A DNA stretch of 8,774 bases, taken from NCBI GenBank assembly GCA_016930895.1, contig JAFGFV010000537.1:1-8774 (forward strand), written 5' to 3'. Under the pieces are notes generated by a model. It searched no databases, was not told the origin of the DNA, and saw nothing but the letters and a program-made list of their open reading frames with translations. Source of the DNA: Spirochaetales bacterium. GTDB lineage: Bacteria > Spirochaetota > Spirochaetia > SZUA-6 > DRHE01. Of the stretch, positions 6,831-8,774 are shown piece after piece; positions within the stretch are counted from its first letter, which is position 1; each line of letters opens with the position of its first letter. Made by a program: the position numbers and the translations under genes.

Positions 6831-7289
6831 ATGGACCTGAAGCAGGAGCTTCTCGGTGTAGTCACAGCCCTCAATGATGCAGAGGTGCCCTACGCTCTCT
6901 GCGGCGGACTGGCCGTGGTCTTGCACGGGTACCCCCGGCTCACCAGAGACATCGATCTGCTCGTCAGAAAGCAGGACCTGGGACGGGCCGGGGCGGCTCT
7001 GGAGGCAATCGGGTTCACGATCCCCGGGGGGCTGATTCCCTTCGATCTGGGCGGGTCCCACGAACGGGAGGTGTTCCGTGCCTCCAAACAGCTCGGCGAA
7101 GATCTGCTGACCGTGGACTTGCTGCTCCTGCCTGGCTTCCTCGAGGAAGTGTGGGATAGCCGCCAGACCTACGAATTGGACGAGGTGCCTTTGACGGCGG
7201 TCGACCGCGACGGGCTGATAAGGATGAAGAGAATCGCCGGGCGCCACCAGGACCTCAGTGACATCGAACAGCTGGAGAGTGGTACGTGA
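6831..7289 (+). CDS. Small Pol-beta-superfamily nucleotidyltransferase (MNT/AbiEii-like)
   Basis: A protein of 152 residues with the minimal nucleotidyltransferase fold. GGLAVVLHGY (25-34) carries the Gly-Gly motif; D40 and D42 in RDIDLLV are the metal-binding carboxylates, and D96 in TVDLLLL is a plausible third. The end, RMKRIAGRHQDLSDIEQL (131-148), is the usual C-terminal helix of this family. All catalytic residues are present. Such proteins often sit in two-gene toxin-antitoxin or orphan modules with a short partner gene downstream and transfer NMPs to proteins or tRNA, but the substrate here is unknown. Only ATG 6831 fits the fold start and the promoter. There is no ribosome-binding site, in keeping with a leaderless mRNA. 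The next gene starts within its stop codon (GTGA), so the two are probably translated together. Confidence 0.85.
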   Translation: MDLKQELLGVVTALNDAEVPYALCGGLAVVLHGYPRLTRDIDLLVRKQDLGRAGAALEAIGFTIPGGLIPFDLGGSHEREVFRASKQLGEDLLTVDLLLLPGFLEEVWDSRQTYELDEVPLTAVDRDGLIRMKRIAGRHQDLSDIEQLESGT

Positions 7290-7969
7290 GCGACGCCGAC
7301 CGGAAGAAGGCCCGCAGCCGGGGCCTGTCACGGGACATGTCGCCTGCGGCCATCGCCCGACGCTTCGAAATCCTGGTCGAGCTGGATCGTGCGGCGCAGG
7401 CCCTCCGGTCCGCCGGCAGGCACCGCGAGCCGGAGACGGGCCTCCCCTCGACGCCAGGGCCCCCTGCCGCTGGTTCTCCGCCCCAAACCGTCCGTCTCCA
7501 GGACGACGGCACTTTCCCGAACAGCCGCAAGCCGTTGTTGCTGTATTCCGCGGCGGTCCCCGCTGATCCGTCCGCGATCGAGGAGCTCTTTACCCGAAAC
7601 GACTGGCCCGCCGCCTGGAGAAACGGTGTGTATCCATATCATCACTATCACAGCAACGCCCACGAAGTCCTGGGGGCCTACAGCGGGTCGGCGCATCTCC
7701 AGTTCGGAGGCCCCGGGGGCGCAGTCCAGGGGGTCCGGGCCGGGGACATCGTCGTGATCCCGGCTGGCGTGGCCCACAAGCGCCTGGAGTCTAGTCCCGA
7801 CTTCCGTGTGGTGGGGGCTTATCCCGGGGGCCAGAGCCCGGACATGTGCTACGGCAGGGCGGGTGAACGGCCGGCGGCGGACCGGAGAATCGCGGTGGTG
7901 CCTGATCCAACGATGGACCCGGTGCAGGGAACCGGCGGCGCACTCTGCCGGTTGTGGCAGGTCCTCTGA
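7286..7969 (+). CDS. YjlB-type cupin protein with a nucleotidyltransferase-partner-like N-terminus
   Basis: A product of 227 residues with two unlike parts. Residues 1-46 form a charged helical segment with DMSPAAIARRFEILVELDRA (17-36), resembling short proteins commonly encoded just after this kind of nucleotidyltransferase (from memory, not searched). A Pro/Gly-rich linker (about 47-66) leads to a cupin of YjlB type (about 67-227): LQDDGTFPNS, then WRNGVYPYHHYHSNAHEVLG (111-130) with putative metal ligands H120, H122, H126 and E127, and AGDIVVIPAGVAHK (152-165) with H164. GAYPGGQSPD and the closing CRLW also fit YjlB. Standalone YjlB proteins begin near residue 67, yet no in-frame ATG, GTG or TTG lies just before it, so the cupin must be made as a fusion. 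The GTG start overlaps the upstream TGA by 4 bp, and GGAG (7274-7277) lies 8 nt ahead. Enzymatic role unknown. Confidence 0.8.
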   Translation: MSDADRKKARSRGLSRDMSPAAIARRFEILVELDRAAQALRSAGRHREPETGLPSTPGPPAAGSPPQTVRLQDDGTFPNSRKPLLLYSAAVPADPSAIEELFTRNDWPAAWRNGVYPYHHYHSNAHEVLGAYSGSAHLQFGGPGGAVQGVRAGDIVVIPAGVAHKRLESSPDFRVVGAYPGGQSPDMCYGRAGERPAADRRIAVVPDPTMDPVQGTGGALCRLWQVL

Positions 7970-7974
7970 GCAGG

Positions 7975-8014
7975 CTAACACAACCGTAACACGAACGAAA
8001 TCGAATCGAAATCC
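7975..8014 (+). promoter_or_regulatory. Candidate Pho box: four 7-mers at 11-bp period
   Basis: Four 7-base units, each separated by 4 bases, lie upstream of pstS: CTAACAC (7975-7981), GTAACAC (7986-7992), GAAATCG (7997-8003) and GAAATCC (8008-8014). Units 1-2 and units 3-4 each agree at 6 of 7 bases. The 7+4 spacing is the known layout of PhoB-type sites, although the letters differ from the E. coli CTGTCAT box. The array ends 9 bp before a possible -10, where a PhoB site replaces the -35. Confidence 0.55.
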
Positions 8015-8023
8015 GTATCCCCG

Positions 8024-8029
8024 TACATT
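8024..8029 (+). promoter_or_regulatory. Possible pstS -10 element
   Basis: TACATT matches the -10 consensus at 4 of 6 positions and lies 9 bp downstream of the repeat array, with no good -35 in front, as expected for an activator-dependent promoter. Transcription would begin near 8036, giving a leader of about 40 nt that ends in the strong ribosome site GGAGGAGG (8061-8068). Confidence 0.4.
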
Positions 8030-8075
8030 GCCTGCGACAAGACAAAATCATCCTGAACAAGGAGGAGGAACCGAC

Positions 8076-8774
8076 ATGAAGAAGACCAGTGTGATCGCGG
8101 CTGCGCTCCTCGTGCTGGGGAGCCTGGCGTTCGCCGGCGGCCAGAAGGAGGGGGCGGCGAAGCTTTCCGGCTCGATCAAGGTGGCAGGCAGCAGCACGGT
8201 GTACCCCATCACCGTGGCGGTGGCCGAGGAGTTCAACAAGATGTATCCGGAGGTCGAGGTGGCGGTCCAGTCCACCGGAACCGGCGGGGGGTTCAAGAAC
8301 TTCTTCATCCCCGGCAAGACGGACATCAACGACGCCAGCCGGGCCATCAAGAGCAGCGAGATCGAGCAGTGCCGGGCGAACGGCTTCGAGCCCCTCGAGT
8401 TCCAGGTGGCCACGGACGGTTTGACGGTCGTGGTGAGCCCCCAGGCCACCTGGGTCGACAACATGAGCGTCGAAGAGCTCGCCATGATCTGGCGCCCCGA
8501 AAACCCCGCCAAGAGCTGGAGGGACGTGAACCCGAGCTGGCCCGCCGAAGAGCTCGAGCTGTACGGGCCGACCAGCGCCTCGGGCACCTTCGAGTTCTTC
8601 ACCGAGGAGATCATGGGCAAGGCCGGCGCCCACCGCAGCGACTACCAGGGTACCGAGCAGGACAACACGATCGTCCAGGCCGTGGCGGGCTCCAAGAACG
8701 CCATCGGCTACTTCGGCATGGCCTACTACCTGGAGAACAAGGACCGGGTCAAGGCCCTCAAGGTGAACGGCGTG
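8076..8774 (+). CDS. pstS: PstS phosphate-binding protein of the Pst ABC transporter (3' end outside window)
   Basis: The first 233 residues of the extracytoplasmic phosphate-binding protein that feeds the PstCAB transporter; the frame is open at the window edge. A signal peptide (1-20: KK, hydrophobic core, then LAFA) is followed by GGQKEG. No lipobox Cys is seen, so signal peptidase I cleavage after Ala20 is likely. Phosphate-contact regions of the family are present: AGSSTVYP (37-44), TGTGGGFKNF (67-76), DASRAIK (86-92), TDGLTVVV (113-120) and GPTSASGTFEFF (164-175). ATG 8076 is preceded by GGAGGAGG at 7 nt spacing. The candidate Pho box at 7975-8014 suggests activation by the PhoB encoded at 1963-2733. 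It is probably the first gene of pstSCAB, continuing to the right. Confidence 0.93.
   Translation, partial: MKKTSVIAAALLVLGSLAFAGGQKEGAAKLSGSIKVAGSSTVYPITVAVAEEFNKMYPEVEVAVQSTGTGGGFKNFFIPGKTDINDASRAIKSSEIEQCRANGFEPLEFQVATDGLTVVVSPQATWVDNMSVEELAMIWRPENPAKSWRDVNPSWPAEELELYGPTSASGTFEFFTEEIMGKAGAHRSDYQGTEQDNTIVQAVAGSKNAIGYFGMAYYLENKDRVKALKVNGV

Noticed and set aside
7930..7953. Perfect 7-bp inverted repeat AACCGGC/GCCGGTT with a 10-nt loop as terminator of the cupin gene
   Set aside because: It lies inside the last codons of the gene and is followed by no T-run; it could fold in RNA but does not look like an intrinsic terminator.
7791..8633. Minus-strand ORF opposite the cupin end and pstS
   Set aside because: It spans the non-coding pstS promoter region and lies antisense to an evident PstS; no protein features.

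Overview
This is a GC-rich bacterial window dominated by phosphate-starvation genes. On the minus strand, phoU, phoB and phoR form a tight three-gene operon reading leftward (3398 to 164). At the right edge, pstS on the plus strand begins a presumed pst phosphate-transport operon that is cut off by the window end. The short PstS signal peptide ends in an AGGQKEG-type junction, a style I associate with substrate-binding proteins of spirochaetes. That is a weak hint only; nothing else fixes the taxon.

The two halves of the Pho locus are separated by about 4.6 kb of accessory genes. From left to right these are: (i) a TetR-family regulator (3644-4246) with its own strong promoter and a Rho-independent terminator; (ii) a 500-residue two-domain flavodoxin-like oxidoreductase with a compact four-cysteine cluster (4413-5915), which has its own promoter; (iii) a convergent class I SAM-dependent methyltransferase (5882-6703, minus strand) whose 3' end overlaps the oxidoreductase gene by 34 bp; (iv) a two-gene plus-strand unit made of a small Pol-beta-type nucleotidyltransferase (6831-7289) and, overlapping it by 4 bp, a gene whose product joins a short charged N-terminal segment to a YjlB-type cupin domain (7286-7969).

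The most informative non-coding signal is a pair of matching 25-bp operator-like elements. Each is built from two TAAC-N3-GTTA dyads at 14-bp period. One sits on the tetR promoter (3600-3624) and the other on the oxidoreductase promoter (4373-4397), and the -10 hexamer occupies the same internal positions (10-15) in both. This predicts that the TetR protein represses itself and the oxidoreductase as two separately transcribed targets. Other signals are a consensus promoter placed so that transcription should start at the A of the nucleotidyltransferase ATG (a leaderless mRNA candidate), and an 11-bp-period direct-repeat array upstream of pstS that looks like a PhoB site.

The first 112 bases hold the C-terminal end of an unidentified plus-strand ORF convergent with phoR. 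No RNA genes, insertion sequences, CRISPR arrays or attachment sites were seen.
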